64,000 nucleotides of DNA from Carallia brachiata (taxonomy: Eukaryota > Streptophyta > Magnoliopsida > Malpighiales > Rhizophoraceae): contig JADCRB010000019.1 in assembly GCA_021464245.1 (NCBI GenBank), positions 3,701,130 to 3,765,129 on the forward strand, written 5' to 3'. Under the pieces are notes generated by a model that did no database searches, was not told the origin of the DNA, and saw only the letters and a program-made list of their open reading frames with translations. The position numbers were made by a program, and so were the translations under genes. Position 1 is the first letter of the stretch; each line of letters begins with the position of its first letter. This document shows, piece after piece, positions 23,339 through 35,456 of this stretch.

Positions 23339-24215
23339 GCAAATTGTGATATCGGAAAATAATAATCTTTCTAATTAGTAGGTGTTTAGTTTAGTTTTTA
23401 ATAATTTCTAAAAGTCTTATTTGTAGTGGAGTTCTATTTATAGTAGGAAACATGAAAAGTAAATCTGAATACATGAAATCCCAACTGATTTCTTGCAAGA
23501 AACCCTCTTGTCCTTCCTTTCGATGCAATTGCAAACAACTTGAGGCCTTCGACAATTTTTATCTTCTGAAAAACTAGATAACTGCACACTACTCCACGCG
23601 GGGGCAGACAGACAGCTATTGATTGGTTGGTCATACTGTTACAACATAACACTTTTTGGTTGTAACAAATTCTGCTTACAACTACAACATAGCAATTTTT
23701 TTTCTGCAACAAGGTCAGTGTAGGACTGTAACATAAGGGTCATTCATTAGCAAGAAAAAAAAATTAAAAAAAAAATTTTAACGTAACACTGAATATATTG
23801 AGTATAACACTAAATATATTTTAAGATTTTTTTTGAAAAATAAACTTTATAATAATATTAAATATATTTTAAAATAATAATAAATACGTTTAAAATTTTT
23901 TTTAAAAAAATACAAAATTAAAAAAAAAAGAAGAAGTAATAGCAACGTGCGAGCTTGTAATCAAACTCTTCTATCTTTGTCTGGCGGGAATGAATGAAAA
24001 AGTAACGGGATTGATCCAGCTGGATGGAAGCCTCCTCTTTGGCCAGGTAAGGGCCACTCCATTTGATCGCCGACGCGAGCAAGGACGGCGACCACGGCGT
24101 CGCCCAATCCCAAAGGACTATTCCATTTCCAAGTAGACTTAGGAATGGCTATCCCGAGCAGAGGATTTGGATATCTTTTGTTTAAGAAAAAAAAAAGAGA
24201 ATCTGTTGGAGACTG
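23339..24215. repeat. Dispersed repeat R1, copy 2, interrupted by a 396-bp insert
   Basis: Homologous to 6281-6770 in the same orientation. Continuity breaks at 23575 and resumes at 23972. The six bases TATCTT occur on both sides (23570-23575 and 23972-23977), which looks like a short TSD around an insert at 23576-23971. The insert has a GC-richer left part and an A/T homopolymer-rich right part and is of unknown class. Confidence 0.6.
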
Positions 24216-24255
24216 TTTTAGAATTTCACTCTCCTTAGAAAATGGCAAAATTATT

Positions 24256-27077
24256 GGGATAAGTTTACAATCATATTCCTAACTATTATCTTTAATTAAA
24301 TAAGGTCAATAAAAAAAATTATCCAAATAGAGTCAGAACATTTACAAATCATCTAAATTTAGATTTTATCAAACATTAATTCTAAATATGTCAAGCGTTG
24401 TAGACGCTGACGTGTCATTGACCAAAACATTGTCAGTATTTAATGCTAACATAGAAAAATGATGACATGATGACTTAAAAGTGAGTCATTAACTTTTAAC
24501 TCTCCAAAAAATTGAAAATTTGAAAAATAAATATGAAAAAAATTTAAAAATTCTAAAATAAGTTTAAGAACTTAAACTTTTATAACTCACATAATTCAAC
24601 ACAAAATTTTAGAAAATTCTATAAAAAACTGAAATTTTAAAATAAAATCTGAAAATTCAATATAAAATTTTGAAAAATATAAAATTTTAAAAAAACATTC
24701 AAAACATTTTAAAAATTTTTGAAAATTCAAAAAAATTTTAAGAATTTTGAAAATATGAAAATTCTGAAAATTAATTTTTGTTAAAAAATTTAAATTTCCA
24801 AAGAATTCCAAAAAGTAAAAAAAAACCAATATTGTTAAAAATCAAAAAATATAAAAAAACAACAAAAATAAAAAAAATCCTCTCTGCCCCGCAATTCCGC
24901 AATGCAAGCATCATCGCCGCACTTTACAGTCTTCTCAATCATCAACAGAATAACAACCTCCGTCAACACCACAACTACAACAACAGGAAGTTCCACCATC
25001 ATTCTAACAACATGCTTCCGCCTTCACTCCTCCGGCTTCAGCTTGGCAGAGTTGTTGAATAGTAAGGATAAATGACATAACAACAAAAAGGGGAAATTTT
25101 GGCTGATTTTTCAGGTCTATTATAGAAGACACATTATTTCTTTAATAGGAAATTTAACAGTTCGATTAAAAACTAATTCGTCTCTACTAAGGTTTCCAAT
25201 TCCTCAAAATTAGCCACAAAGCAATCCGAACACAAAAAATCAATAAGCTATAGGATTCAGAGTCTTTACCAGTTTCCAAATTACTGCTTCAGTAAGATGC
25301 CGACGATGCCTCCAAATTTCCAAGGTGGGTGGTCGATGGCAAGAGGAAGGACCAGTTATGACAGGGGCGACCGGTTGCTGATGATCTCAGCGGCAGCGAC
25401 GTCATGTGAAGGGCGCCGAAGAGGTTTCTAGTAGATCACACTGCAGATTCTGTCCTGTGGGCTGAGCAATAGGATTTTTTGGGATGCTGCTCTTGTGGGT
25501 TTGTTGAGTTTGGTAAAGTAGTGATGGAGATGCCTCTAGGCTATCTTCTTTATTGGAAGATCGTGTGAAGTGGCGATGGTGACAGTGCCGGCGGTAGAGT
25601 GGCAATGGTAACAGTGCCGACAGAGGAAATGGGTTAGAGGGGTACGGGTTTGCTGGTCCATCTAGATTCGCTTTTTTTTTTTTTGAATTTGTGAATTTTT
25701 TGAACTTTTACATTTTTTTGATAATAAATTTTTTATATTTTTAATTTTTAATAAAATTTTTAATTTTTTAGATTATATAATTCTTTGAAATTATATTTTT
25801 TAAAAACAAAAATTTATACTTTTTAATATATTGAGATTTCTTTATATTTTTAGAAGTTTTTATATTTTCAAAATTATTTCAATTATTTTTTAATTTTAAG
25901 AAATTTTAAAATATTTTGCATTTTCTTGTAAATTTTTATATTGTTTAAACTACTAGTGGATTACCTTAAAATTTTGAAATTTATGATTTATATATGCTTT
26001 AAATTTATTTATGATATTTTAAAATTTTTGAATAACTTTTTACAAATTTTGAATTTACTTTTTTGAAAGATGCTAGCCTAATTATGAATCGCCGCACTGG
26101 GACTAGGCTGCAAACAAACCGATACGTTCGTTAAAAGTTTGGTGGTCAGCTCGATAAGGGCTCGGCTCAGACTCGTTCATTTAGCTAAACGAGCGATACG
26201 CGAGCCTAAAAATAAAGCTCGTTTAATAAACGAGCCGAGCCTGAACATGGGTAGGCTTGACTCGGTTCAGGCTCATGAACAGTTCGTTTAAATATCGTTT
26301 ATAGTTCGACAAATATATTATTAATAATTCATTTAATATGTATTGTTATAAACTCATTTAATATATTAAAAATACTTAATTATATCATTTTATTTTTAAT
26401 ATAAATAGTTACCAATTTAGGGTTATGTTTTTTATTTTATATACGTATTTAGACAAAACTTATATGTGATCAGGCTACAAGTAAATTAATACGTTCGTTA
26501 AAAATTAGGTAATTTGGTTCGGTAATAATATGACTTGAGTTTATTCGTTTAACTAAATAAGTGATAAATGAGTTTAAATCTAAAGTTCGTTTAAACAAAT
26601 AGTTTTTAACCTTTCATTTTATCTATAATAATAAAATTTTTTAATTTCAATTGTTTGATTAGTATTATAAAATTAAATGATACAGTTCGTTAAAAGCTCG
26701 GAAACTCGGCTCGATAACAGCAGGCTCGGCTCGAGTTCGGCTCGTTCGTAAACGATACTAATACCGAGCTTCATTTTTAGGCTCCTTTAATAAACCAGCC
26801 GACACCCGAGCTAGGCAAAGCTCGACTCGGCTCGACTCGTTTACAGCCCTAACTGGGACTACACACGTGGCGATTAATTGTTGATGAGATAGTTCCATTC
26901 AACAAATTAGTCATCACGTCAGATGACATGTCAGCAAATAATAGTAAAAGAGATGGAAGACTTAAATTTGAACGTCTTCAAATTATTCTAACTTTATTTA
27001 AACAAATTTGTTTTACTAATTTTATTTGATCAAAATCTATAATTACTAATTTAATTGTGAACTTGTCTTTGTCTCCG
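24256..27077. mobile_element. Long-inverted-repeat DNA transposon, MULE-like, with GC-richer core
   Basis: A left arm (24256 to about 24870, A-rich) and a right arm (about 25670-27077, T-rich) are inverted relatives: TAAGTTTACAATCATATT near the left edge matches CAAGTTCACAATTAAATT read in from the right. After removing the nested 756-bp hAT insertion the right arm is about 650 bp, close to the left arm. AAATTATT at 24248-24255 and 27078-27085 looks like an 8-bp TSD. The 0.8-kb interior is clearly richer in GC and includes short ORFs (25402-25605 minus; up to 25062 plus) that I cannot assign. Long terminal arms around a host-like core recall Pack-MULEs. Confidence 0.6.
26104..26851. mobile_element. 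Non-autonomous hAT element (748 bp) with 8-bp TSD, nested
   Basis: Flanked by ACTGGGAC at 26096-26103 and 26852-26859. Ends are TAGGCTGCAAAC on the left and TAGGGCTGTAAAC read inward from the right. Sub-terminal DNA is rich in GCTCG/CGAGC words. An 8-bp TSD with a TAGGG-like terminus is diagnostic of hAT. There is no transposase. It lies inside the right arm of the 24256-27077 element, so it is younger than that element. Confidence 0.85.
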
Positions 27078-27085
27078 AAATTATT

Positions 27086-28900
27086 AAGAATCATTGTTCG
27101 GAGAGATACTCCAAGTTGAGATTTTTTTAGATTTTTTTTTTCAAGAATCCGTTGGAGTATAAAAAATCCAAAGCATTAAATTTTGAATTTATAGTCATTA
27201 AATTATTTATTTTTAACATAAAATTTAATTTTACCCACAATGTTTTAATATTTATTATATTTTATTCATAACATTTTTTTAAAATTGCTCTCTAACGTTA
27301 TGCTCGTTAAATTAATTTGGTCCATCTATCAAGGACGATGTTAGATTTACTGATGTGTTATAACAATGCATGATACATCTCAGCCTACCATGTCAATTGG
27401 TCTCTAACTTTACGTCAGCCTACTATGTCACTATCAACCTTCTGACATGACATTTTTTTAAAATTGTGGGTAATTTGTTTTAAAAAATAAAACTTTTATT
27501 TCATCATTTTGTCAGTTTTTCAAAAATAAATAAATAAAAAAATGTTACCCCACCACCACCAATTGTCCCCTCTTAGTCCTACCACCCCACCGACCCTCGT
27601 CCTCCTTCTCTCTGAACAAACTTTAACTTACTTTTCTGCCTCCTCTCTCCTCTCCACCCAACTAAAACTCTTTATTCCCCAACACAAAAGAAGACGGCAA
27701 AGAAATAAGAACTAGAGTCAATTGGCGTTCAATACTCAATACAGAAAAGTTTTGTATGCACACGCTATGCACCAAGAGATCAACACATATGACGTGGACT
27801 CATTTAAAATGATATCTGTGTGGCATAAAGAAATTAAAAAAGGGGAATACGTGGCGAAGGCAGTCTTTATCTCTTTTAATCATTATATGGCCAAAGTCCT
27901 AGGAAAAAAAATACCGCTCTGCAGTCAATCTTAGCGTTGTAGATAGAAGGACCAAAGAAGTTATTTTTTGCAGGAAAATGACATTGTTGATGGTCGGCGT
28001 TGTTCCCATGATGAAGATCTTGACAATTTGAGGATAAAGGAAGGAAGTTGATATGGCCGAGTAGAAGAGGGTAGGAGAGAGAGTTGGTTCAGTTGTTAGT
28101 AGATCAGTTGGCATAATGTTGATGATCTGATCTATAGCCAGAACTGAAGAACATTGCAAAGGATAGCAAATTAATTACCCTTGCTGGCAGAAATCTTGGG
28201 CGAGCCAGTGAATCGAATGCAAGATTGCAAACTAATTACCTCCTACAAGCATAAATTCCAATCCTAAAGGTAAAGACTGTCTTCTACCAACCACCTTCAA
28301 TGGAGAACTCTAGTTTTATATGCACTTATTACTGTTCAGGCTCTACTATGGGACTCACAACATTTTTACACGTTGAATAGATGATTCAAGTTTTTCAATT
28401 CGATGTGTCATTAATAACTGGCCTCCCATGTCACTCGATATACCCTTCAGTGTAAAACTGTAGTTGAACCCTACTCAATAACACCTGTGAGGACCAACCA
28501 ATAGTATAAAAATGGCACGGACTTAAACATATATCGTGCACAAAAAAAACCTAAAATGCGAATTTAATTTTAAAATTCCACCGCAGACTGATCAACACTA
28601 TTCATTTATATAAAGCCTCTTTCGTCCATTTTTGAACTCCCTATTTTCTTCTTCCCTATCGAATTGAAAGGAGCCCTAAAGCTAGCAGCCCTTCTTTCTC
28701 CAATCTCTCGAACATCAAATCGATCAGAGGAAGGGATTATGATCTCTCAATATTTTGTAGACATATATTTGAAGGTGGGCTAGAGAGGAAAGTATGGTAA
28801 AAAGATTGAAGCTTTGTTCACTGCTGGTGGTGGTGGTGGTGGTGGGGGGAGGAGGAGGGAGAAATGGTGGTAGCGGCTCTAATGTAAAGTAAATAAGAGA
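27086..28900. other. Intergenic; possible decayed transcription unit near 28.6 kb
   Basis: About 27120-27220 is an uninterrupted relative of the DNA flanking the MITE at 14867-15290. ORFs at 27722-27934 and 27899-28159 overlap on opposite strands and are not recognised. Near 28608 a TATATAAAG box precedes a C/T-rich, leader-like stretch, but only a few codons follow. No gene is claimed. Confidence 0.35.
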
Positions 28901-29934
28901 TATTAAACGGGTTATCAGGTTGGGTCACTTTGAGTGCGGGTCATTTAGGGTCAAGTTACCTTCGAGTTATTTCGGGTTAAATCGCTTTGGGTTTGGGTTG
29001 GGTTAGGGTTGACCCATGGATTGACACATTTTTTTGGAAAAAAAAAATCAAAATTAAGATTCATTTTTCTAACCAAGTTGCTTTACATTCTAGAGTGTAC
29101 ACATTTAGTTTTTGAGTAATTAACTTTTGTTGCTTGTATTAAAGAAATATGAAAATACTCATATTTCGTAAACTTCGGTAAGTTTATAAGTCATCAAAAA
29201 AAAAAAAAAGTATAATATGTATTTTTGGCACTCAAATGTTCTCATCTAGCTCTAGGCAATAAAAAAACATGTAATTGCACGATCACTTATCACTCCGAAT
29301 GAGTTGAATTTCCAAAATAACTATGGAAATGATATAAACATCGTTACTACTTTGTAATTGCACAGCAAGAAAAAGAGAAAAAAAAGCTTCAACATAAAAC
29401 AATGGTTTTGCTATAAGCTACTTTAAACCATTCCAACTATAGCTAGAGACATCTCATAGGCCTGACACAAAGTATTTTTAGATGTAACACTCTTGTATAG
29501 AGAAATGAGTGATAACTACTTTAAAAAAGAAGCTTAAGGCTTTAAAGGAAGTAAAACGGCCAACGATTTAATAATCACAGTAAAAGACAACAAAAAGATT
29601 GTCTAAAAGCTAGTTACATATAGTCAGTAGTCACACAATCAACAAAAAAATGCATAAAATCTTATTGACACTAATATCTCCGCCAAAGACAATCTCGCTG
29701 CTAAAACCAATATCCACATTCTCAATGTCTCTATTTTCCTTATCCGAACTCACACAATTTGAAGCTATCAAAGATGAATCTCCCACGACATTCAATTTTG
29801 AAAATTAAATGTCTAGTCCAACAACTTCTTAGTCATTGTCCTCATCAACAACTACATTGATTTTAATTATAAAATGTAAATTAAAAACTATAGACAAAGA
29901 ATTGGAAACTTAAATATAAGGAGAAAATGATATT
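28901..29934. other. Repeat-like GGGTT-rich patch and AT-rich DNA
   Basis: 28900-29020 is full of GGGT(T/C) words, like the sub-terminal part of a hAT MITE, but no paired end or TSD was identified. The rest holds no supported gene. Confidence 0.3.
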
Positions 29935-31873
29935 ACCATTATAACCATAAAACCAATTGCGTGTTGTGATCAAAACTTGAGCAGTTTCTGGTAAAAGGGA
30001 AGCTCTCCATTTGGATATAACTCTACCCCCATGCTAAAAGTGGACTCTGAAGCAACCGTTGTGATTGGTATGCTTAATATGTCTCTAGCCATGAGAGAGA
30101 GAATTAGAAATCTATTTTGACACGATTTCCACCAAGAAAGAACATCCAAATGAGATTGATGAGCTTATTTAGTCTTTTTTAAGTATAAATCTAATTCTCT
30201 CTGCTCTAATTCTTATGTATTGCCTCAAAAAAATCAAATTCCTGCAAAAACAATCAATTAGTAATCATTAATCAAGACAATATTAAAATTTAAAAATTTA
30301 TCAAAAATCATTTACAAAAAATAAACTTACTGCAAAGTCATCTTCTGGAGCTGAGTTAGAATTTGAGTTGCCACGTCGAGTGAGAAAAGATGATGATGGA
30401 GGGTTCTTACTTGCATATTCTTTGAACAATCACACAAGCTGAGCATGAACCTTATCAACCTTTTCTTTTATAGTTGAAGAATCCAACTTATTAAAGCAAA
30501 ATTTTACAAATTCCAACTTATAACGAGGATCACAAATCATAGCAAAAGAAAGTACCATTCTATAGCAACTCCAAAACTTATAAACTTTATCTTCATCTCC
30601 CTTGACATTTCACTTATTTGAGAATCAGGATGTTCCATACCTTCAAACAAGCGAATCTCAATCTTACAAATATGTAGAAAATATAAATTGGCTGTTAGAT
30701 ATTCACTCTCAGAAAATATTTTAGTAATTTCATCAAAGGGTTTCAAAAGATGAAAACTTTTCTCAATTTTAATCCACTCTTCATCTGTTGGATACCAAAC
30801 AAAATTACTATCAACTAATTTCAAACAAGTAAAGGCATCACGATAAATAAGTGCCCTCATAAGCATCTCATATGTTGAATTCCATCTTGTGACACAATCT
30901 AACCATAATGCCTTAGTACAATTAGCACACTTCTCAAATTTCAATTTTCTTGCTTCTGAACCCTCCACATATTTAATCCCATCTCTAATGTTCTTAATAG
31001 CACCACTAATCATCTTTAATTCATCTTGCACTATCAAATTTAATATGTGTGCATAACAACAAATATGAAAAATTCACCATCACAAAGTAACCAATCTTGA
31101 AGTTTCAAGTGATTGAGTAACAAATCTTACATATCATTACATCTTGCATTATCCAAAGTAACAGAGAAAATTTTTTTTAATTCCCCACTCATTCAAAATG
31201 TCAAAAACTTTACTATACAAAACAATAGCAGTATGTGGAAGAGGGACATGACAAAAACTCAAAATTTTGCTATTCAACCTCCAATGTTCATCCACAAAAT
31301 ATACAGTAAGACAAAGATATCCTTGAGACAAAGTAGAGGTCCATATGTCACATGTCAAACAGATTTTGCTAGGGATCTTCTCCAAAACATTTTTCAATCT
31401 TCTTTCTCTCTTTTGTGCACCTTAACACAATATGCTTTTGCAGTGTTCCTAATTATAAACTTGACATCTCCATTCAAATATTTATGTAAATCTCTATTTT
31501 TCTCATGTTCAACAAGGGTGAATGGATATGCATGTCTAATAATAGCAATAGTAATTTTCTCTTGATACACTTTCTACTCAATTTTTCTTGCTTTTTTTTT
31601 TTTGCTCTACATCTTTCTCAATTTCTCATGACATACTAAAAGATGACAATGCATATTTGAAGTTCCAAATGAGGATTTAGCTAGATATAACCTACCACAA
31701 TACTTGCACTTTGCTCTCAACTTTCCACCTGGATTCTCTTCTTTGGGAACCACCATAAATTCTTCCTAAACAGTGGCGACAAGCTTCCTTTTTTTTGTGA
31801 CTGTTGAGTTTGAAGAGCCACCCTCGACAATATTGCAATCATCACTAGCATCTGTTGAAATTCTCAAAGACAT
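29935..31873 (-). pseudogene. Decayed hAT transposase (RICESLEEPER/BED type)
   Basis: Fragments on the minus strand follow the family order. ATG 31873 opens a Ser/Lys-rich leader; a BED zinc finger (CKYC...MHCHL) lies at about 31640-31715. A catalytic-region piece with LTCDIWTSTLSQGYLCLT is at 31149-31397, then a long piece with LWLDCVTRWNSTYEML (30537-31037). A DUF4413-like CDPRYKLEFVKFC is near 30500. The hAT dimerisation region (LSLMARDILSIPITTVASES) is at about 30050-30115, ending with a WFYGYNG-like motif near 29940. Stops and frame changes separate all pieces. Transposases of this family excise and insert hAT elements with 8-bp TSDs. The element's own termini were not identified; the nearby CACTA element begins only 60 bp beyond its start. 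Confidence 0.85.
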
Positions 31874-32303
31874 GGCTACAAAATATAAAAGACAAACTAT
31901 TAAAAAAAGAGCAAATTCTTGAAATAAAACTACACTACAACAAAACAGATTTATACCAACGATTTTAAAACTGTTGTTTAAAAGATATAATGCATCGTTT
32001 TTATACTACGGATTTTGAAACCACTGCATATAGCATTTTATGCAGCAATTATATTCTGGCGATTAGAAACTGTTGCAACGAATATGTTTATGTAGTAGTT
32101 TTAAGTGGCGGTTTTAAACCGCTGCTCTAATGGGCAGTGGTTTTATTAATATATTGCAATGGTTCATTAAAAAATAATAAAATAATTTGAAACTTTACTT
32201 TTCTTTCGTCAAACACATTCAAATTTATAAAAGCAGAAATTCTCTTAAATCAAAAAGAAATCCTCCTAAATCAAGACAGGTCATCTTCCCCCATTATTAT
32301 TAG

Positions 32304-32718
32304 TGTTTTCAAATCCGGACCGAATTGGTTGGTCAGACCGGTTCAACCGGTGACCGATCGGGGGTTCGGCCTGGTTTGGGAAAAATTTTGACAATGACTC
32401 GGATAAAAAAAAAATGGTTAAAATCGGTAAAAATCGGACCGGTTGAACTAGTTTAATAAAATTGAAAATTTTATAAATTATAATTTAACTCTAAATGTTA
32501 TTTAAATTATAATTTAATTATTAAATTTAATTAAAAAATTTAATTTAGTCTTAAATCTATTTAAAAATTTAAATTTCATCTTTAAAATTAAAAAAATTAA
32601 TATTTAATTAATATTTAGAATTATTATTTTTTAATTACTTATATATATATATTATTAAATATCATTTCAATTAACTCACTAATCTTTTCAGTTCAATAAC
32701 CAGTTTAATTTTGACAAT
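32304..32718. mobile_element. CCGGTT-family MITE inside the CACTA element
   Basis: It shares the CCGGACCGAATTGG / GACCGGTTCAACCGGTGACC outer region and the AT-rich middle of the copy at 6826-7315. Ends are GTTTTCAAATCCGG and, inward from the right, ATTGTCAAAATTAAACTGG. It sits just left of the captured calmodulin leader. Confidence 0.55.
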
Positions 32719-32806
32719 AATAATTATTATTATTGAAAGAATCATTTTCCTTAGTCATATTCTTTCGATTTTTATTTTTCTTACTCTCTAAACAGCCAAA
32801 GAGAAA

Positions 32807-32881
32807 ATGGCCGATCAACCAACCGACGACCGAATCTTTGAGTTCAAGGAGGTTTTCAGCCTTTTCGAAGTGGAAGCGATG
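32807..32881 (+). pseudogene. Captured calmodulin exon 1 with leader and start of intron
   Basis: The 25 codons beginning MADQPTDDRIFEFKEVFSLF match the start of plant calmodulin (which begins MADQLT and continues through the first helix of EF-hand 1). The next bases are GATG/GTATTTTCTC, the conserved intron position in plant calmodulin genes inside the Gly-26 codon. The exon is one base shorter than expected before the donor, so the EF-hand loop residues are out of frame (FEVEAM). A leader (about 32735-32806) and C/T-rich intron sequence come with it. The second exon, with the other EF-hands, is absent. It cannot make calmodulin, but it could supply a start codon and leader to a chimeric transcript. 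Confidence 0.8.
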
Positions 32882-33301
32882 GTATTTTCTCTCAGATCTC
32901 TCTCTCTTCTTTATTCTTTTTCTCCCCTTTATGATCGCTTCTTCTCTACTATTTCTTATTTCTTAGATTTAACTATCTGTTTTGTTTGTTATGGATCTGC
33001 CGTTAGTTTTGCCTGTATCTCTAGCCGGAAAACACATCTTCGAACAGGTTCGTTGGAGGCAACACTCCTCTACGATTGGTGAATTGAATGGTAAAATTTC
33101 ATATTTTATGGCTTAGAATGCTAGTTTGAGGCAGCAACTGGGCGGGCCGCCAAATGGGATGTGCCCGCCCGCTACCCCTATATATCTGGGAATGGCGCCT
33201 ATGGCTTATCCATGGGTCTCATGTGCCCTTTGCGTTGTTAAGACAAATGGTCCTAGGTGCCCTTGGTTCCAATCCCCAGATTGAAACCCCAGTAGCCTGT
33301 T

Positions 33302-33962
33302 CCAGCAGCAAAAGCCAGAAAGGTGGATGGTAAGAAAGCTGAGGGCAAAACTAAGAAGGTTGCTAGCATTAGTTTTCTGGGTTTGTTGTTTTTCATTTTG
33401 CTGTTTGGTGGGTTGGTGGCGTTAGTGGATGCTAATTTTGGAGGGTAGGACTAACAGTGTTCGCCAGGTGAGTTTTGTTGATGAAAGGTCCAACAATCAG
33501 CATAGAGGGATAATTTTGATAGTCGGAGAAGACAACATGAGAATGGTGGGAATGGATGCTCGGAGCATCATGTTGAAACTAATTTAGGCAAATCTGGTAG
33601 TCCCAGTAATTCTAGTGAACCACTCGTTGCATCTTTATATGTGCCAAGGAATGATCAACTTGTGAAGATAGATGGCAACTTGATAATTCATTCTATTGTG
33701 GCAAGTGAGAAAACTATGGCACCCCTCAAGACTCCTGAAAGTAAAAATAGTCAGACAGGTTTGGCTGTCCTTAGAGCTCTGTCTCTGGCACTGGCTATTC
33801 CAGATGTTGGAAGAAATGGAGGTAAACATTCTCAGCCTCATCAAGGTCTGACGAAAGGGCAAAAGGCCATTACTTCTAGGTCTGCTGACACTTTGAAGGA
33901 CCATTTGAAGTTTTCTGCTGCCGACGGTAAGCTACAGCAATGGTTCTATAAAGGCCTTGCAG
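33302..33962 (+). pseudogene. Captured fragment of a membrane-bound bZIP17/28-type transcription factor
   Basis: 33305-33430 encodes a Lys-rich linker and then a transmembrane segment (VASISFLGLLFFILLFGGLV). Further pieces correspond to the lumenal part. From 33641 an open stretch encodes VPRNDQLVKIDGNLIIHSIV, then SRSADTLKDHLKFSAADGKL and QQWFYKGLAG, ending at a GT donor (33963). By family knowledge, bZIP17/28/49 are ER-anchored stress factors cut by site-1 protease. The N-terminal activation and bZIP domains are missing. Stops after the membrane segment (VDANFGG then stop) and around 33580 break the frame. It lies in the same orientation as the calmodulin and flotillin pieces. Confidence 0.8.
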
Positions 33963-34681
33963 GTACTTGACTTTCTATTTATTTATTTATTTGTTTGATC
34001 ACTTGGTGCTTTCAAGTAAAGAAAGCAGTCGTACGCAGCTTTAAGAAAGCTTTTTATTCATTTGACAACATCCTAATCCACTTTTGAATTAATTCATCAT
34101 ATTAGTTATATTTGCTGCCGCACAACTTTAGATTTTCTACAAGATAATTGGTAGAGAATAACTCTATATATATATATATAGAGTTAATAGCCAGTAGAAT
34201 TTATTTCATTGCATGCTTTCCAAAAATTATTAACTGTGAGTTCAATTTGTGTATGGGAAGCTTGATTTATACTGAGAATGAGTCTCGTTTTTTTTTGCTT
34301 GTGAGCTGGCTTGACTTCTTTATGGAAATGTAAAACAAAGTCTTAATGGGAATGGTTCAGGTTTACTAAGATTTGTTTTGTTAATGAAGTTGTTTATTAT
34401 TGGCAGATGGGCCTCATGGAATACTGTATTTGGTGTCTGGTTCCTGCACAAGGATATGTGCATGCATGTGACATGTGACCTGCTCATGCTACTTGCAGAT
34501 GTTTTTGTATGTAATTTGGAAAATTTTTTTACCCATGTTCTTGAATACTTTTGATGTGTGCAACCTGTGTGGCACATCCATTGCTATACATCATTGGCTG
34601 TTGTACTCATTACGATGACTCTATTCATCTTGTTGTGTTCTGTTCTAGATGCATGTGTCGACTGGCTACAACAGATGGTTT

Positions 34682-34898
34682 TTGGCAATTTGAAATAGCA
34701 CAGGCCAATGTTGAGCTAGCATCCAAGAAGGCAAGGTGGCAGCAGGCAGCTAAGGTTGGAGAAGTGGAAGCTGCCAAAGTTGTGGCAAATATAGAGGCAG
34801 TCCTGTTGTCTGAGGCGAAAAGGATGATTGCAGAGACATAGACAAAGAAGCTCAAGGCTGAGTTGCTAACTACGACCAAAGTGGACTATGACATAAAG
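34682..34898 (+). pseudogene. Captured flotillin-like exon fragment
   Basis: The frame encodes AQANVELASKKARWQQAAKV, then EVEAAKVV, an Ala/Glu-rich coiled-coil run, and KRMIAET, stop, TKKLKAELLTTTKVDYDIK before a GT donor at 34899. This matches the C-terminal flotillin domain of plant FLOT proteins, where repeated Ala-Glu heptads are followed by an EKLKAE...YETKV block. One stop interrupts it. Flotillins are membrane microdomain scaffold proteins; the N-terminal SPFH domain is absent here. Identification rests on the heptad pattern plus the following block. Confidence 0.7.
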
Positions 34899-35456
34899 GT
34901 TGGTGAACCCTTTAATTCCCTTGTTCCAATAGTATGGTATATATGTGGAGCTTTTTCTACTGTCTATTTGCTGTTCTCCATTCAAAATCTTAGCTGAGTT
35001 TTTGGTCGTTGGTCAAGTTGGGAGTTAAAGCAAGACATTATTTCATAAGTTGAATATATCGAGATTTGGAAGAAAACTCTCATCATTTTTATTTGAGAAC
35101 TATTGATTATTAATGAGGTCTATGAAAATAATTATTTTCTCAAATTACATTTACACGAGTACTTTTGCTAAAATATATAAATAATTTGAATAATGATATT
35201 AGTCTAACTTGGTACCTGAAGAGAATTACACAAATAGATTTTTAAGTGATGTGAATATATCTAATTTAATAAAATAAAAATATTAAAAGAAAAAAAATGC
35301 CTAGTGTAACTCTGTTGTCTTCATTTTAATGCATTCATGTAGCCTGGTTAAGAATTGAAGTCATATTTCATCAAACACATTAAAATGTTGGAGAAATAAA
35401 AGAAAAGGATAAAAGAAAGGAACTTTGGCAACTGCCATGAATTTTATGTTTCAATT

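Noticed and set aside
24596..24829. Phe/Lys-rich 77-codon minus-strand ORF
   Set aside because: Lies in the A-rich inverted arm; low-complexity translation.
33120..33300. GC-rich stretch with a B-box-like GGTTCCAATCCCC between the calmodulin and bZIP fragments
   Set aside because: Could be a SINE or intron DNA, but no A-box, tail or TSD was visible; left as unexplained filler within the CACTA element.
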